Source: Fusobacterium perfoetens (GTDB lineage Bacteria; Fusobacteriota; Fusobacteriia; Fusobacteriales; Fusobacteriaceae). From it: a stretch of DNA of 47,809 nucleotides. Location of the stretch: positions 1 to 47,809 of the forward strand of contig NZ_JADYTX010000015.1 of assembly GCF_021531475.1 (NCBI RefSeq), given 5' to 3'. Under the pieces are notes generated by a model. The model did no database searches. It saw nothing but the letters and a program-made list of their open reading frames with translations, and had not been told where the DNA came from. Position numbers and translations under genes: made by a program. Positions 25,173-33,893 of this stretch are shown piece after piece. Position 1 is the stretch's first letter, and every line of letters begins with the position of its first letter.

Positions 25173-25898
25173 ATGATGAGTATTCCAAAAACTAATATTG
25201 ATGAAAAAATAAAAAATAGTAGAGAGGGACATAGAAAAAGACTTCAAGAGAGATACTTAAATGGTGGATATAAAGCCCTCGCAGATTATGAGATAGTTGA
25301 GTTTTTGCTATTTTTAGTAATCCCTAGAAAAGATACCAAAGCTCTGGCTAAAGAGTTACTAGAGAGATTTTCGTCTATTAACGGAATTTTTGAGGCTAAC
25401 TTAGAGGAGCTTAGGAGCATAAAAGGTTTAGGAGATGTATCATCTACATATATAAAATTTTTAGGGGATATGTATTCCTATTATTTTGAAGAAAAAATGT
25501 TAACAGGAGCTGAGGGCGATAATATCGCTATCAGGTCGAAAAATCAACTGATTAACTATCTTAGAAAAAATATAGGGATTTCAAAATCTGAGGAGTTTAA
25601 GGTTTTGTTTCTAAATTCCAATAATGAAGTATTAGGTATGGAAACTTTATTTGAGGGGACAATAGATAGAAGTGCTGTGTATCCAAGAAAGATTTTAGAA
25701 AGGGTACTTGCTTATAATGCTCGTTCTATAGTTTTTGCTCACAATCACCCATCAGGAAATACAACACCCTCTCAAAAAGATATAGAGCTTACAAATCTAT
25801 TAAAAGATTTTTTTAAGTTGGTAGATGTTTCTATACTGGATCATATAATAATATCAAAGGATTCCTATTTCAGTTTTTTAGAAGAGGGAATTCTATAA
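25173..25898 (+). CDS. radC: RadC/YicR-type JAB-domain protein
   Basis: A 241-residue protein with an N-terminal helix-hairpin-helix part (LRSIKGLGDVSST) and a C-terminal JAB/MPN metalloprotease-like domain containing HNHPSGNTTPSQKD. The historical 'DNA repair' name is not backed by firm biochemistry. The start could equally be the second ATG at 25176; GGAGG serves both. An unusual stretch, LTGAEGDNIAIRSK, is encoded by a palindrome (25510-25535) that nearly equals the HAD-gene terminator at 33894-33919. Confidence 0.88.
   Translation: MMSIPKTNIDEKIKNSREGHRKRLQERYLNGGYKALADYEIVEFLLFLVIPRKDTKALAKELLERFSSINGIFEANLEELRSIKGLGDVSSTYIKFLGDMYSYYFEEKMLTGAEGDNIAIRSKNQLINYLRKNIGISKSEEFKVLFLNSNNEVLGMETLFEGTIDRSAVYPRKILERVLAYNARSIVFAHNHPSGNTTPSQKDIELTNLLKDFFKLVDVSILDHIIISKDSYFSFLEEGIL
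25510..25535. repeat. Palindrome family B, copy inside radC
   Basis: CTGAGGGCGAT-AAT-ATCGCTATCAGG is an imperfect 26-base inverted repeat within radC, which agrees at 23 or so of 26 positions with the terminator hairpin at 33894-33919. It lies in frame and codes for a stretch between the helix-hairpin-helix and JAB parts. Confidence 0.65.
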
Positions 25899-25916
25899 AG
25901 AATATAGAGGAGAATT

Positions 25917-26924
25917 ATGAAAGAGATAGAGAATGTAGAAAATATAGAGATAAAAGAATTTCAAGATAAGAAAATTGAAAATATAGTTGAAATAGTAGAG
26001 GAAATAGAAGAAGTAGAAGAAAAGAAAGAGGAAGAAAAATTTTATACTGTTGTAGGTGTAATCTTTGAAATAACTAAAAAAAGATATTATTTTGAGGTTG
26101 TAAATAAAGATGAAGTCTACAGAAAAGGAGATAAAGTTATAGTTGACACAATAAGAGGTCAAGAGATAGGGGTAATCTACAATACACCAATAACTTTATC
26201 AGAAAAATATCTTGTACTACCTCTAAAACCTGTTATTAAAAAAGCAAGTGAAGATGAGATAAAAAGATATGAAGATTTAAGACGTGAAGCTAATGAGGCT
26301 TATAAAATCTGTAAAGAGAAGATAGCTGAACATAAACTTCCTATGAAACTTATAAATACAGAGTTTACTTTTGATAAAACAAAATTAATATTCTATTTTA
26401 CAGCTGAAGGAAGAATTGACTTTAGAGATTTAGTAAAAGATTTAGCAAATATATTTAGATTAAGAATAGAACTTCGTCAAATAGGTGTAAGAGATGAGGC
26501 AAGAATTTTAGGAGATATAGGAGTTTGTGGTAAAGAGTTATGTTGTAGAACTTTTATCAACAAATTTAACTCTGTATCAATAAAAATGGCTAGAGACCAA
26601 GGACTTGTAATAAATCCTGCAAAAATATCTGGGGTTTGTGGTAGACTTCTTTGTTGTATCAACTATGAGTATCAACAATATGAAGAGGCTCTAAGAATGT
26701 TCCCAGCAGTTAACCAAATAGTTAGAACTGAAAAAGGCGAAGGAAAAGTAACAAGTATCAGTCCATTAAATGGATTTTTATATGTAGACTTACCAAATTT
26801 AGGAATAACAAGATTTGATATTTCTGAGGTTAAATTCAATAGAAAAGAGGCTAAAAAACTTAAAAATGAAACTCCTATTGTATCAGAAGATGGAACAAGT
26901 CTTGATATACTAGAAAAAGAGTAG
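25917..26924 (+). CDS. ricT: PSP1-domain protein, RicT (YaaT)-like
   Basis: A 335-residue protein. Residues about 1-45 are strongly acidic and Glu/Val/Ile-rich and add a low-complexity leader not seen in the shorter YaaT. The PSP1 core carries the cysteine motifs CGKELCCRTF and SGVCGRLLCCINYEYQQYEE. In Bacillus, RicT (with RicA and RicF) forms an iron-sulphur complex that adjusts RNase Y action; only the homology is shown here. AGGAGAAT precedes the ATG. It is followed after 3 bases by the methyltransferase gene. Confidence 0.88.
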   Translation: MKEIENVENIEIKEFQDKKIENIVEIVEEIEEVEEKKEEEKFYTVVGVIFEITKKRYYFEVVNKDEVYRKGDKVIVDTIRGQEIGVIYNTPITLSEKYLVLPLKPVIKKASEDEIKRYEDLRREANEAYKICKEKIAEHKLPMKLINTEFTFDKTKLIFYFTAEGRIDFRDLVKDLANIFRLRIELRQIGVRDEARILGDIGVCGKELCCRTFINKFNSVSIKMARDQGLVINPAKISGVCGRLLCCINYEYQQYEEALRMFPAVNQIVRTEKGEGKVTSISPLNGFLYVDLPNLGITRFDISEVKFNRKEAKKLKNETPIVSEDGTSLDILEKE

Positions 26925-26927
26925 CCT

Positions 26928-27605
26928 ATGAATGAGAAAGTAAATATTACTACTTTTGATGATGATATAAAGATGTACCAACTTGTAGATGGATTTAGAT
27001 TTTCTGTTGACCCTATTATATTGGTTAATTTTTTTGAGGGAAATTCAAAGAAAAAACTTTTGGATATTGGAAGTGGTACAGGGATAATACCCATACTTCT
27101 TGCTAAAAGAAAAAATATGCAGGATATAACAGGGGTAGAAATTCAAGAGGATTCTGCTAGACTTTTCAGAAAAAATGTAGAGGAAAATGGACTTTCTGAT
27201 AGAATAACCATAGTCCATCAAGATATTAAAAATTTTGATAAATCAAATACCTTTGATTATGTGATTTCTAATCCACCTTATATGGTGTTAGATGGGAAAA
27301 AAATCTCTGAAAATGAGAATAAAAAAATCTCTCGTCACGAAATCACTTTGAATCTAGAGGATCTAATAAAAAATACCAAAAGGCTTTTAAAACCTCAAGG
27401 GGAGTTTTTTATGGTTCATCGTAGTTTTAGACTTCCTGAGATTATAATGGAGCTAGAAAAAAATAAGTTTTCTCTAAAGAAAATACAATTTGTATATTTT
27501 AATAGAGAAAAAAATTCAAACCTTGTTTTAGTTCAAGCCTCAAAAGGTAAGAAAAATAAATTAGAGATAATATCCCCACTGTTTTTGGAGGAAGAGGGAT
27601 ATTAA
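26928..27605 (+). CDS. TrmN6-like tRNA1(Val) adenine-N6 methyltransferase
   Basis: A 225-residue class I SAM methyltransferase. It has LLDIGSGTGIIPILLAKR (motif I) and the amino-methylating NPPY motif in DYVISNPPYMVLDG. The N-terminus, DDDIKMYQLVDGFRFSVDPI, matches the YfiC/TrmN6 group that methylates A37 of tRNA-Val. The specific substrate is inferred from family. It is coupled to the RicT-like gene, and the metK riboswitch starts shortly after its stop. Confidence 0.82.
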   Translation: MNEKVNITTFDDDIKMYQLVDGFRFSVDPIILVNFFEGNSKKKLLDIGSGTGIIPILLAKRKNMQDITGVEIQEDSARLFRKNVEENGLSDRITIVHQDIKNFDKSNTFDYVISNPPYMVLDGKKISENENKKISRHEITLNLEDLIKNTKRLLKPQGEFFMVHRSFRLPEIIMELEKNKFSLKKIQFVYFNREKNSNLVLVQASKGKKNKLEIISPLFLEEEGY

Positions 27606-27616
27606 AAAAATATATA

Positions 27617-27645
27617 TTGACTTTTTAGAGACAGTGTATTATAAT
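27617..27645 (+). promoter_or_regulatory. metK promoter
   Basis: TTGACT (27617-27622), 17-base spacer, TATAAT (27640-27645). Transcription would start near 27652 at the 5' edge of the SAM riboswitch. Confidence 0.8.
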
Positions 27646-27649
27646 ATAC

Positions 27650-27786
27650 TGCAGCCATCAAGAGAGACGGAGGGAGTGGCCCAAAGATGTCTCAGCAACC
27701 TACTTTTTGTGTGGTGCTAATTCCAACCAGATGGGGATTGTAGTTGTTAAAAAGCAAGTCCCTTTCTTATGAAAGGGATTTTTTAT
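27650..27786 (+). ncRNA. SAM-I (S-box) riboswitch with terminator
   Basis: The aptamer has the S-box consensus strings AAGAGAG, GGAGGGA-TGGCCC, CAGCAACC and GTGCTAATTCC in the right order between about 27658 and 27725. P1 is formed by CCATC near 27655 and GATGG near 27730. It is followed by a terminator, stem AGTCCCTTTC / GAAAGGGATT with loop TTAT and a T-run (27757-27786). High SAM should favour termination ahead of metK, whose product is SAM. Confidence 0.95.
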
Positions 27787-27827
27787 TTATTAATTATTGA
27801 TTTGTATTTTTATAGGAGGAAAAAATA

Positions 27828-28982
27828 ATGGAAGATTTAGTATACTTTACTTCTGAGTGTGTATCACCTGGACACCCAGACAAAGTAGCAGACCAAATTT
27901 CAGATGCTGTGTTAGATGCTTGTTTAAAAGATGACCCTAATTCAAGAGTTGCTTGTGAAGTTTTTTGTACAACAGGACAAGTTATAGTTGGTGGAGAAAT
28001 CACAACTAAAACATATATAGATATTCAAGATATAGTTAGAAAAAAAATATATGAAATAGGATATAGACCTGGAATGGGATTTGATGACAGTTGTGGAGTA
28101 TTCAACTCAATTCACTCTCAATCACCAGATATCGCTATGGGAGTTGACATTGGAGGAGCTGGAGACCAAGGAATAATGTTCGGTGGAGCTGTAAAAGAAA
28201 CTCCAGAACTTATGCCACTTGCTCTTGTACTTTCTAGAGAAATCTTAAAAGTGTTAGTTGATTTAAGAAAAGAGGGAGTTTTATCTTGGGCTAGACCAGA
28301 TGCAAAATCTCAAGTTACTTTAGCATATGACAGAGAAGGAAATATAAAATTTGTTGATACAATAGTTGTATCAGTTCAACATAACCCAATTGTAACTCAA
28401 GAACAAATACATCACGATATAAAAGAATTAGTTATAAAACCAGTTTTAGCTAAATATGAATTAAACTTTGATGATGTTAAAAAAATATTTATAAACCCAA
28501 CTGGAAAATTTGAAATAGGAGGACCACACGGAGATACAGGTCTTACTGGAAGAAAAATCATAGTTGATACTTATGGTGGATACTTTAGACACGGTGGAGG
28601 AGCTTTCTCTGGAAAAGACCCTTCAAAGGTTGACAGATCAGCCGCTTATGCAGCTAGATGGGTAGCAAAAAATATCGTTGCAGCAGATTTAGCAGACAAA
28701 TGTGAAGTTCAACTTTCATATGCAATCGGTGTTGCAGAACCTACATCAATAAAAATTGATACTTATGGAACAGGAAAAGTTGATGAAATAGAACTTGCAA
28801 AAGGAGTTTCAAAAATATTTGACCTATCTCCAAGAGGAATCGAAAGAGATCTAAAACTTAGAAGTTGTGAATTTAGATATCAAGATTTAGCAGCTTTTGG
28901 ACATATTGGAAGAACAGACATCTCTCTTCCTTGGGAACAATTAGATAAAGTTGATGAATTAAAAGCATACTTTAATAAATAA
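27828..28982 (+). CDS. metK: S-adenosylmethionine synthetase
   Basis: A 384-residue enzyme making SAM from methionine and ATP. Motifs are [20 protein letters not shown] at the N-terminus, [12 protein letters not shown] (the catalytic hexapeptide region, about 120-131), and [18 protein letters not shown], the P-loop-like glycine motif. Length is typical. AGGAGG precedes the ATG. It provides the methyl donor for the many corrin methylases in the window and is controlled by the SAM riboswitch in front of it. Confidence 0.97.
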   Translation: MEDLVYFTSECVSPGHPDKVADQISDAVLDACLKDDPNSRVACEVFCTTGQVIVGGEITTKTYIDIQDIVRKKIYEIGYRPGMGFDDSCGVFNSIHSQSPDIAMGVDIGGAGDQGIMFGGAVKETPELMPLALVLSREILKVLVDLRKEGVLSWARPDAKSQVTLAYDREGNIKFVDTIVVSVQHNPIVTQEQIHHDIKELVIKPVLAKYELNFDDVKKIFINPTGKFEIGGPHGDTGLTGRKIIVDTYGGYFRHGGGAFSGKDPSKVDRSAAYAARWVAKNIVAADLADKCEVQLSYAIGVAEPTSIKIDTYGTGKVDEIELAKGVSKIFDLSPRGIERDLKLRSCEFRYQDLAAFGHIGRTDISLPWEQLDKVDELKAYFNK

Positions 28983-28995
28983 TAAATGAAAAAAG

Positions 28996-29024
28996 ACCTG
29001 ACTTACATAATGTGTAACTCAGGT
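28996..29024. terminator. metK terminator, palindrome family A copy
   Basis: ACCTGA-C-TTACAT, loop AAT, GTGTAA-C-TCAGGT, then a T-run, with an A-run on the other side, so it can also act as the terminator for the convergent mgtC-like gene. Its core matches the coding sequence at 1222-1250 in the antirepressor gene at 26 of 27 positions by eye, read on the opposite strand. Confidence 0.8.
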
Positions 29025-29047
29025 TTTTTCTTTTGAAGTTTTTTATA

Positions 29048-29770
29048 TTACTTGAAAGATACTTTTGTAACATCTTCATTTCTTGAAATTTCAGAAAGAA
29101 GGTCAAAGGAGTTAAATTGTTTAGGGACTATTATAGAAAAAGTTATTTTTTTATTATCCTCATTTTTTTCCATATTTTTAATTTTTATATTTTTATTTTT
29201 TAAAGTGTCATAGATTTTTATAGAATCATTTCCAAGAGATGCCTCAGGTTTAAAAAATATTTCAAGACAAGCTACAAATTTTTTATCAATTACAGATTCT
29301 TCAAATTTCTTTAAAGTAACAAGAACTACTATGATTGCAACTCCAGCGGGAATAGCAAGATTATAGAATCCCCAACCGATACTTAATCCAAGACAACCAG
29401 TGGCCCAGATAGAAGCTGCTGTAGTAAGTCCACCTATTACTCCCCCTTTATCTCTCATTATAGTACCAGCACCTAAAAATCCTATACCACTTACAACCTG
29501 AGCACCGATTCTTCCAATATCTGTTTTGATTACTTGAGCAACTTCAGGGTAAGCAATAGCAAAATTTGTTGTGTTAACTCTCAACTGATCTTGGATAATA
29601 GAAACAATACAAGCTCCAAGACAAACTAAAATATGAGTTCTAAATCCAGCAGGGGCAGTTCTGTTGTGAATCCCTCTTTCATATCCTATGGCTCCTCCAA
29701 TAAGGACAGAAATAAAAATTCTAAGTAAAATTTCTTTTGTTGTTAAAGATAAAGTAAATACATCATTCAT
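29048..29770 (-). CDS. MgtC/SapB-family membrane protein
   Basis: A 240-residue protein. The N-terminal 150 residues hold four or five hydrophobic helices with family motifs ISVLIGGAIGYERG, AGFRTHILVCLGACIVS, GIGFLGAGTIMRDKG and GGLTTAASIWATGCLG. A soluble C-terminal part (about 165-240) may be ACT-like. MgtC of Salmonella affects growth at low Mg2+ and inhibits ATP synthase; function here is not known. GAGGAGAG precedes the ATG. It has a leader containing a terminator-like hairpin at 29809-29846. Confidence 0.9.
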   Translation of the reverse strand: MNDVFTLSLTTKEILLRIFISVLIGGAIGYERGIHNRTAPAGFRTHILVCLGACIVSIIQDQLRVNTTNFAIAYPEVAQVIKTDIGRIGAQVVSGIGFLGAGTIMRDKGGVIGGLTTAASIWATGCLGLSIGWGFYNLAIPAGVAIIVVLVTLKKFEESVIDKKFVACLEIFFKPEASLGNDSIKIYDTLKNKNIKIKNMEKNEDNKKITFSIIVPKQFNSFDLLSEISRNEDVTKVSFK

Positions 29771-29808
29771 AATTCTCTCCTCTTAATTATAATATTTTTA
29801 AATTATAC

Positions 29809-29846
29809 AAAAAAATGAGCCACTCAAAAAAATTGAAAAAAGCTCA
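29809..29846 (-). terminator. Terminator-like hairpin in mgtC leader
   Basis: Arms TGAGC (29816-29820) and GCTCA (29842-29846) with, on the minus strand, a run of seven T residues following. It lies about 40-75 bases before the start of the mgtC-like gene and no other minus-strand gene precedes it, so it may be an attenuator. Confidence 0.45.
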
Positions 29847-30057
29847 CTCCACTCCGCTTTAATATATAATTTAACTAATCAATTTCATCATAACATAAAT
29901 AATATAAAAAGTCAAAGGATAAAAAAGATAATTTTGTGAAAAAAATTCTATGTTAAAATAATGTTAAAAAAATGTTAATATTAAGTAAATAAGTTCTGAA
30001 AAAATATTAAATATTTATTTTCAAATCAATAATTTGTTTAAAAAAACATAAATTTGA

Positions 30058-30086
30058 TTGACAAAAAATGATATTGTTGATAGAAT
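30058..30086 (+). promoter_or_regulatory. dctP promoter
   Basis: TTGACA (30058-30063), 17-base spacer and TAGAAT (30081-30086). The transcript would start near 30093. Confidence 0.7.
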
Positions 30087-30120
30087 AATATCAAAGGAAT
30101 AAAAAGCTTGGAGAGAAGGA

Positions 30121-30168
30121 GTAGCTAATTATTATAGAGAAATCTATAATTTTTTGCTACTTTTTTTT
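30121..30168 (+). terminator. Terminator/attenuator hairpin in dctP leader
   Basis: Outer arms GTAGC (30121-30125) and GCTAC (30156-30160), an inner stem TTATAGA / TCTATAA closed by a GAAA tetraloop, and a run of eight T residues. It lies between the promoter and dctP. Confidence 0.65.
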
Positions 30169-30212
30169 ATTTAAGCAATGTTTTTTAATAAATTTTTGAA
30201 GGGAGAATGGCT

Positions 30213-31238
30213 ATGAGAAAATTTAGAGATTTGTTATTAGTGTTAGCTTTGGGTGTTTCAATTGTAGGTTGTGGTGGCGACAAAAAATCAGAAGCAAAAG
30301 TTGAAAAGAGAGTTTTCAAAGTAAGTACAAAATTTGTTGACGATGAGCAAACTGCAAAATCATTAGTAAAAGTTGTAGATAAGGTAAATGAAAGAAGTAA
30401 AGGTGCTTTAGAATTACAACTATTTACAGGAGGAACTTTACCAATAGGAAAAGATGGAATAGAACAAGTTGTTAATGGTTCAGATTGGATATTTGTTGAC
30501 GGAGTTAACTTCTTAGGAGATTATGTACCAGATTATAATGCTGTTACAGGTCCATTATTATATCAATCATTTGATGAATATTTAAGAATGGTTAGAACTC
30601 CATTAGTTCAAAATTTAAATAAACAAGCTGAAGAAAAAGGAATAAAAGTATTATCACTAGATTGGTTATTTGGATTCAGAAGTATGATGACTAAAAAACC
30701 TATCAAAACTCCTGCAGATATGAAAGGAATAAAAGTAAGAGTTCCAACTAGCCAACTTTATACATTTACAATAGAAGCACTAGGTGGAAATCCAGTTGCA
30801 ATGCCTTATCCAGATACATATGCAGCTATTCAACAAGGTGTTATTGATGGTGTTGAAGGTTCTATAATGACTTACTATGGAACTAAACAATATGAGAACG
30901 TAAAAGAATACTCTTTGACTAGACACTTACTAGGTGTATCAGCAGTTTGTATTTCTAAAAAAGTTTGGGACGAATTAACTGATGAACAAAGAGCAATACT
31001 TCAAGAAGAATTTGATGCTGGAGCAGAAGATAACTTAAGAGAAACTATAAAACTTGAAGGTGAATATGAACAAAAATTAAAAGAACTTGGTGTTAATTTC
31101 CATGAAGTTGATGGAGAAGCATTTAATAAAGCAGTAGCTCCTGTTTATTCTAAATTCCCTAAATGGACACCAGGAATCTATGATGAAATAATGAAAGAAC
31201 TTACAAAAATTAGAGAAGACATAAAAAACGGAAAATAA
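30213..31238 (+). CDS. dctP: TRAP transporter substrate-binding lipoprotein, DctP type
   Basis: A 341-residue secreted solute receptor. A lipoprotein signal (LLVLALGVSIVGCGG, Cys20 as the lipidated residue) is followed by the DctP fold. MKGIKVRVPTS contains the arginine that usually grips the substrate carboxylate, and NPVAMPYPDTYAAIQQGVID is a family signature. Substrate is an organic acid, but which one cannot be told. The second ATG at 30213 is preferred because GGGAG lies 8 bases upstream; the ATG at 30207 is too close to it. It is followed by dctQ and dctM. Confidence 0.9.
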   Translation: MRKFRDLLLVLALGVSIVGCGGDKKSEAKVEKRVFKVSTKFVDDEQTAKSLVKVVDKVNERSKGALELQLFTGGTLPIGKDGIEQVVNGSDWIFVDGVNFLGDYVPDYNAVTGPLLYQSFDEYLRMVRTPLVQNLNKQAEEKGIKVLSLDWLFGFRSMMTKKPIKTPADMKGIKVRVPTSQLYTFTIEALGGNPVAMPYPDTYAAIQQGVIDGVEGSIMTYYGTKQYENVKEYSLTRHLLGVSAVCISKKVWDELTDEQRAILQEEFDAGAEDNLRETIKLEGEYEQKLKELGVNFHEVDGEAFNKAVAPVYSKFPKWTPGIYDEIMKELTKIREDIKNGK

Positions 31239-31255
31239 AATTAACTTTTTAAAAG

Positions 31256-31278
31256 AATAGGGGAGAAATTCCCCTATT
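31256..31278 (+). terminator. Intercistronic hairpin between dctP and dctQ
   Basis: Arms AATAGGGG / CCCCTATT with a 7-base loop and no proper T-run. It could stabilise the dctP mRNA or partly stop transcription, so that the binding protein is made in excess over the permease. Confidence 0.55.
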
Positions 31279-31322
31279 TCTTAACTACAAATAGAAAAGT
31301 TTATATTTATAAGAGGTGAAAT

Positions 31323-31790
31323 ATGAGAGAATTTTTAAAAAAATTTGAATTGTATCTAGGTAGTATATTTATTGCCATAACAACATCAGTTGTTGTAATG
31401 AATGTATTTACAAGATATGTTTTAAAATTCACATATTTCTGGGCTGAGGAGATAGCTGTTGGATGTTTCGTTTGGACAATATTTTTAGGGACAGCAGCAG
31501 CTTATAGAGAAAAGGGACTACTTGGAGTAGAGGCTATTGTAGTTTTACTTCCTAAAAAAATCAGAGATATAGTTGAATTTTTTACATATATATTACTACT
31601 TATTTTAAGTGGAGTAATGTTTTATTTTAGTTACACTTATGTAGCAACATCTACAAAAATAACAGCAGCACTAGAAATATCATATGCTTATGTAAATGCT
31701 GGAATAGTTCTTTCATTTGGACTTATGACTATTTATTCGTTATTATTTGCAATAGATGGATTTAAAAAAGTATTTTTAAAGAAAAATTAG
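31323..31790 (+). CDS. dctQ: TRAP transporter small permease, DctQ type
   Basis: A 155-residue membrane protein with four hydrophobic helices (about 11-33, 40-60, 84-104 and 123-145) and the motif FTYFWAEEIAVGCFVWTIFL, in which the conserved W-E-E is typical of DctQ. It pairs with DctM in Na+-driven uptake. AGAGGTGAAAT precedes the ATG. Ten bases separate it from dctM. Confidence 0.9.
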   Translation: MREFLKKFELYLGSIFIAITTSVVVMNVFTRYVLKFTYFWAEEIAVGCFVWTIFLGTAAAYREKGLLGVEAIVVLLPKKIRDIVEFFTYILLLILSGVMFYFSYTYVATSTKITAALEISYAYVNAGIVLSFGLMTIYSLLFAIDGFKKVFLKKN

Positions 31791-31800
31791 GGGGTAGACT

Positions 31801-33087
31801 ATGCACGCATTATCACCAGTAATAGTGCTATTTATATTATTCTTTCTAAATATCCCTATTGGATTTGCTCTTATGGGGTCAGCACTATTTTACTTTATGT
31901 TTATAAATCAAACTATGGCTATGAATATGGTTATTCAACAATTTGCTACATCTGTTGAATCTTTTCCATACTTAGCAGTACCATTTTTTATAATGGTTGG
32001 TTCAGTGATGAATTATTCTGGAATAAGTGAGCAACTTATGAATATGGCTGAGGTTTTAGCAGGTCATATGAAAGGGGGACTTGCTCAAGTAAACTGTCTT
32101 TTAAGTGCTATGATGGGTGGAATTTCTGGTTCTGCCAATGCTGATGCAGCTATGGAATCAAAAATTCTTGTACCAGAAATGATAAAAAAAGGATTTTCTC
32201 CAGAATTTTCAGCAGCAGTAACAGCAGCATCTTCAGCAGTTAGCCCTGTAATACCACCTGGAACAAACTTAATTCTTTATGCTTTGATAGCTAATGTACC
32301 AGTTGGAGATATGTTCTTAGCAGGATATACACCAGGTATTTTGATGACAGCTGCTATGATGATTACTGTTTATATAATTTCTGTAAAACGTGGATATGCT
32401 CCATCAAGAGATAAGATGGCAAGTCCAAGTGAGATTGGAAGACAAGCTTTAAAATCAATATGGGCTTTGGCAATACCATTTGGTATTATTATGGGAATGA
32501 GAATGGGAATGTTTACTCCAACAGAGGCTGGAGGAGTGGCAGTAATATTCTGTTTCTTTGTTGGTTTCTTCGTTTATAAAAAATTAAAATTAAAACATAT
32601 ACCAATTATCTTAATGGAAACAGTAAAAAGTACAGGTTCAGTTATGATAATTATAGCTAGTGCAAAAGTATTTGGTTACTATATGACACTAGAAAGAATA
32701 CCACAAATTATAACTCAAGGTTTAATGGATTTCACAGACAATAAATTTGTACTTTTAATGGTTATAAATCTTTTACTTCTTTTCATTGGAATGTTTATAG
32801 AAGGTGGAGCAGCACTTGTAATATTAGCACCACTTTTAGTACCAGCTGTAAGAAGTTTAGGTGTAGACCCACTTCATTTTGGTGTTATCTTTATAGTAAA
32901 TATTATGATTGGAGGATTAACTCCACCATTTGGTTCAATGATGTTTACAGTTTGCTCTATAGTCAATGTAAAACTGGAGGACTTTATAAAAGAAGTATGG
33001 CCATTTATAATATCTTTAGTAGTGGTTCTATTATTAGTAACTTACTCACAAGATGTGGCTTTATTTATACCTAACTTATTTAGATAA
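31801..33087 (+). CDS. dctM: TRAP transporter large permease, DctM type
   Basis: A 428-residue membrane protein with about 12 helices and the usual signatures LNIPIGFALMGSALFYF, VPFFIMVGSVMNYSG, GGISGSANADAAM, SSAVSPVIPPG and GGLTPPFGSMMF. It is the main transport subunit; with DctP and DctQ it gives a complete binding-protein-dependent secondary transporter. AGGGGGTAG lies just before the ATG. A HAD phosphatase gene follows 21 bases on and may share the transcript. Confidence 0.93.
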   Translation: MHALSPVIVLFILFFLNIPIGFALMGSALFYFMFINQTMAMNMVIQQFATSVESFPYLAVPFFIMVGSVMNYSGISEQLMNMAEVLAGHMKGGLAQVNCLLSAMMGGISGSANADAAMESKILVPEMIKKGFSPEFSAAVTAASSAVSPVIPPGTNLILYALIANVPVGDMFLAGYTPGILMTAAMMITVYIISVKRGYAPSRDKMASPSEIGRQALKSIWALAIPFGIIMGMRMGMFTPTEAGGVAVIFCFFVGFFVYKKLKLKHIPIILMETVKSTGSVMIIIASAKVFGYYMTLERIPQIITQGLMDFTDNKFVLLMVINLLLLFIGMFIEGGAALVILAPLLVPAVRSLGVDPLHFGVIFIVNIMIGGLTPPFGSMMFTVCSIVNVKLEDFIKEVWPFIISLVVVLLLVTYSQDVALFIPNLFR

Positions 33088-33108
33088 TCTTAAAAGGGAG
33101 AGGTGAAT

Positions 33109-33891
33109 ATGGAGGGAAAAAACTGCTATTTATTAGATATGGATGGAACAATCTATCTAGGAGAACAACTGATAGATGGGGCGAAAGATTTCCTAAAAAA
33201 AATTAAATCAAGTAATAAAAGATATATATTTTTAACAAATAACTCTTCCAAAAATAAAAACTCTTATGTTGAAAAATTAGCAAGACTGGGGATAGAGGCT
33301 ACTTCAGAGGAGGTTTTTAGCTCAGGAGAAGCCACTATATTTTGGTTGAAGAAACAGAAGAAAAATGCAAAAATATTTTTATTGGGGACAAAAGCCTTAG
33401 AAGATAGTTTTGTAGAAGCTGGATTTGAACTTGTAAGAGAGAGAAATAAAGAGATAGATTATGTAGTTTTAGGATTTGATACTACTTTAACCTATGAAAA
33501 GTTGTGGATAGCTTGTGATTATATCAGTGATGGGGTAGAATATGTTGCTACTCATCCAGATCTTGTTTGTCCTCTTGAGGGGGGAAGATATATGCCAGAT
33601 ACTGGTTCTATGATGGCTCTTATAAAAGCTACCACAGGAAAAGAGCCTATCGTAATAGGAAAACCTAATCATTATATAATAGATGCTATTTTAGAAAATT
33701 ATAATTTAAAAAAAGAGGAATTGGTAATGGTTGGGGATAGGTTATATACAGATATTAGAACAGGACTTGATAATGGAGTTACTTCAGTTCTTGTGATGAG
33801 TGGAGAAACTACAAAAGAAATGCTTAAGGATACATCTTTTAAACCTGACTATATCTTTAATTCAGTAAAAGATATGATAGATTATATTTAG
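33109..33891 (+). CDS. HAD-IIA family phosphatase (NagD-like)
   Basis: A 260-residue cytoplasmic phosphatase. Motif I is LLDMDGTIYLG, motif II lies in FLTNNSSKNK, the lysine in GKPNHYII and motif IV in MVGDRLYTDIRTG. The cap domain is of the C2 type. Substrates of this family include sugar phosphates, nucleotides and 4-nitrophenyl phosphate, so the role is open. The ATG at 33109 is chosen over a GTG at 33103 because GGGAGAGG is spaced properly for it. It sits after the TRAP genes. Confidence 0.85.
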   Translation: MEGKNCYLLDMDGTIYLGEQLIDGAKDFLKKIKSSNKRYIFLTNNSSKNKNSYVEKLARLGIEATSEEVFSSGEATIFWLKKQKKNAKIFLLGTKALEDSFVEAGFELVRERNKEIDYVVLGFDTTLTYEKLWIACDYISDGVEYVATHPDLVCPLEGGRYMPDTGSMMALIKATTGKEPIVIGKPNHYIIDAILENYNLKKEELVMVGDRLYTDIRTGLDNGVTSVLVMSGETTKEMLKDTSFKPDYIFNSVKDMIDYI

Positions 33892-33893
33892 AT

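Larger units (their letters stand above)
29771..30212. other. Divergent control region between mgtC-like and dctP
   Basis: An AT-rich 440-base gap with no gene. It contains a terminator-like hairpin on the minus strand at 29809-29846, and on the plus strand a promoter at 30058-30086 with a structured leader ending in a terminator-like hairpin at 30121-30168. Confidence 0.6.
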
